From Marinilabiliales bacterium (GTDB taxonomy: Bacteria; Bacteroidota; Bacteroidia; Bacteroidales; F082): a stretch of 6,071 bases of DNA. The notes beneath the pieces are model-generated. The model was given only the letters and a program-made list of their open reading frames with translations. It was not told where the DNA came from and searched no databases. Position numbers and translations under genes: made by a program. The DNA lies in assembly GCA_002869465.1 (NCBI GenBank), contig PKSW01000451.1, positions 1 through 6,071 on the forward strand, written 5' to 3'. Every line of letters begins with the position of its first letter. Position 1 is the first letter of the stretch. Shown piece after piece: positions 5,542-6,071 of the stretch.

Positions 5542-6071
5542 ATGAACACGAAAGCAAAAATTAAGGGAGCCGAATTTTTAATCAAAGATGTATCTTATAA
5601 AGATGTTTTTATTCCCGAAGAATTTGATGAAGAACAGCAAATGATTGCAGAAACATGCACTGATTTTGTTGAAACAGAAGTAGCCCCCAATTTTAATGCA
5701 CTGGATGAACATACGGAAGGATTAATGGCATCACTGCTAAAAAAAGCAGGCGAATTGGGACTGCTGGGCATTTCGATCCCTGAACAATACGATGGATTTG
5801 GACAATCATTTCTTACTTCCATGCGCGCCAACGAAGCCATCGGTTCAGCCTATTCATTTTCAGTAGCCTTTATGGCACATACGGGCATCGGAACCCTCCC
5901 GCTTTTGTATTATGGCAACGATGAACAACATCAAAAATATATACCACGACTTGCCACAGGCGAATGGCTGGCAGCCTATTGTTTGACTGAACCCGGAGCA
6001 GGATCGGATGCAAACGCAGGAAAAACAAAAGCTGTATTATCAGAAGACGGTAAACATTATACTCTGAATGG
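5542..6071 (+). CDS. Acyl-CoA dehydrogenase, N-terminal part (runs off the window)
   Basis: The first 176 residues of an FAD-dependent acyl-CoA dehydrogenase, which oxidises acyl-CoA to the trans-2-enoyl-CoA in the first step of beta-oxidation. An N-terminal extension of about 26 residues (with GAEFLIK at 9-15 and DVFIPEEFDEEQ at 21-32) precedes the helical N-domain. Then come GLLGISIPEQYDGFG (73-87), AFMAHTGIGTLPLLYYG (109-125) and CLTEPGAGSDANA (147-159), which fits the acyl-CoA dehydrogenase signature lining the FAD/substrate site. The extension is typical of a long (roughly 600-residue) Bacteroidetes branch resembling VLCAD/ACAD9, but the C-terminal half and the catalytic Glu lie beyond the edge, so chain-length preference cannot be judged. 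ATG 5542 is chosen because the earlier ATG at 5534 opens only a three-codon frame (Met-Asn-Ile-stop). No Shine-Dalgarno sequence is present. Confidence 0.92.
   Translation, partial: MNTKAKIKGAEFLIKDVSYKDVFIPEEFDEEQQMIAETCTDFVETEVAPNFNALDEHTEGLMASLLKKAGELGLLGISIPEQYDGFGQSFLTSMRANEAIGSAYSFSVAFMAHTGIGTLPLLYYGNDEQHQKYIPRLATGEWLAAYCLTEPGAGSDANAGKTKAVLSEDGKHYTLN

Noticed and set aside
5595..5840. 81-codon minus-strand ORF opposite the acyl-CoA dehydrogenase
   Set aside because: Ser-rich shadow of a well-conserved enzyme frame.

Overview
This is an AT-rich chromosomal window that most likely comes from the Bacteroidota (Bacteroidetes). Three things point there. First, the starts of clpC and of the acyl-CoA dehydrogenase gene are each preceded, 20-30 bp upstream, by a perfect TAnnTTTG box, the -7 element of the Bacteroidetes primary sigma factor. 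Second, no gene has a Shine-Dalgarno sequence; the leaders are A-rich instead. Third, the proteins have a Bacteroidetes flavour: an LpxR/DUF2219-type outer-membrane protein with a short signal peptide cut at A|Q, an MgtE with a DMSGCSGNQ pore motif, and an acyl-CoA dehydrogenase with an N-terminal extension.

Layout. Positions 1-63 are the edge of an upstream region, with a possible gene end overlapping the mgtE start. Positions 64-1434 (+) encode an intact MgtE magnesium channel/transporter. Positions 1462-2394 (-), convergent with mgtE across a 27-bp gap, encode an LpxR-like outer-membrane lipid A deacylase family protein that starts at TTG. Positions 2395-2819 are a 425-bp divergent intergenic region. 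It holds the promoters of both flanking genes, two separate direct-repeat pairs that share a 23-bp offset, several small inverted repeats and an uncertain 53-codon ORF. Positions 2820-5396 (+) encode a full-length ClpC AAA+ unfoldase, followed by a strong intrinsic terminator at 5419-5444. From 5542 (+) to the window edge runs the N-terminal third or so of an acyl-CoA dehydrogenase with its own promoter.

The genes do not form an obvious pathway. They look like independent transcription units for Mg2+ homeostasis, outer-membrane lipid A modification, protein quality control and fatty-acid oxidation. I see no mobile element, CRISPR array, tRNA, rRNA or defence system. I could not find a convincing new biological system. 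The parts that merit a second look are the repeat cluster upstream of clpC, the TTG-started LpxR-like protein with a shifted catalytic acid, and the possible phospho-arginine pockets of ClpC.
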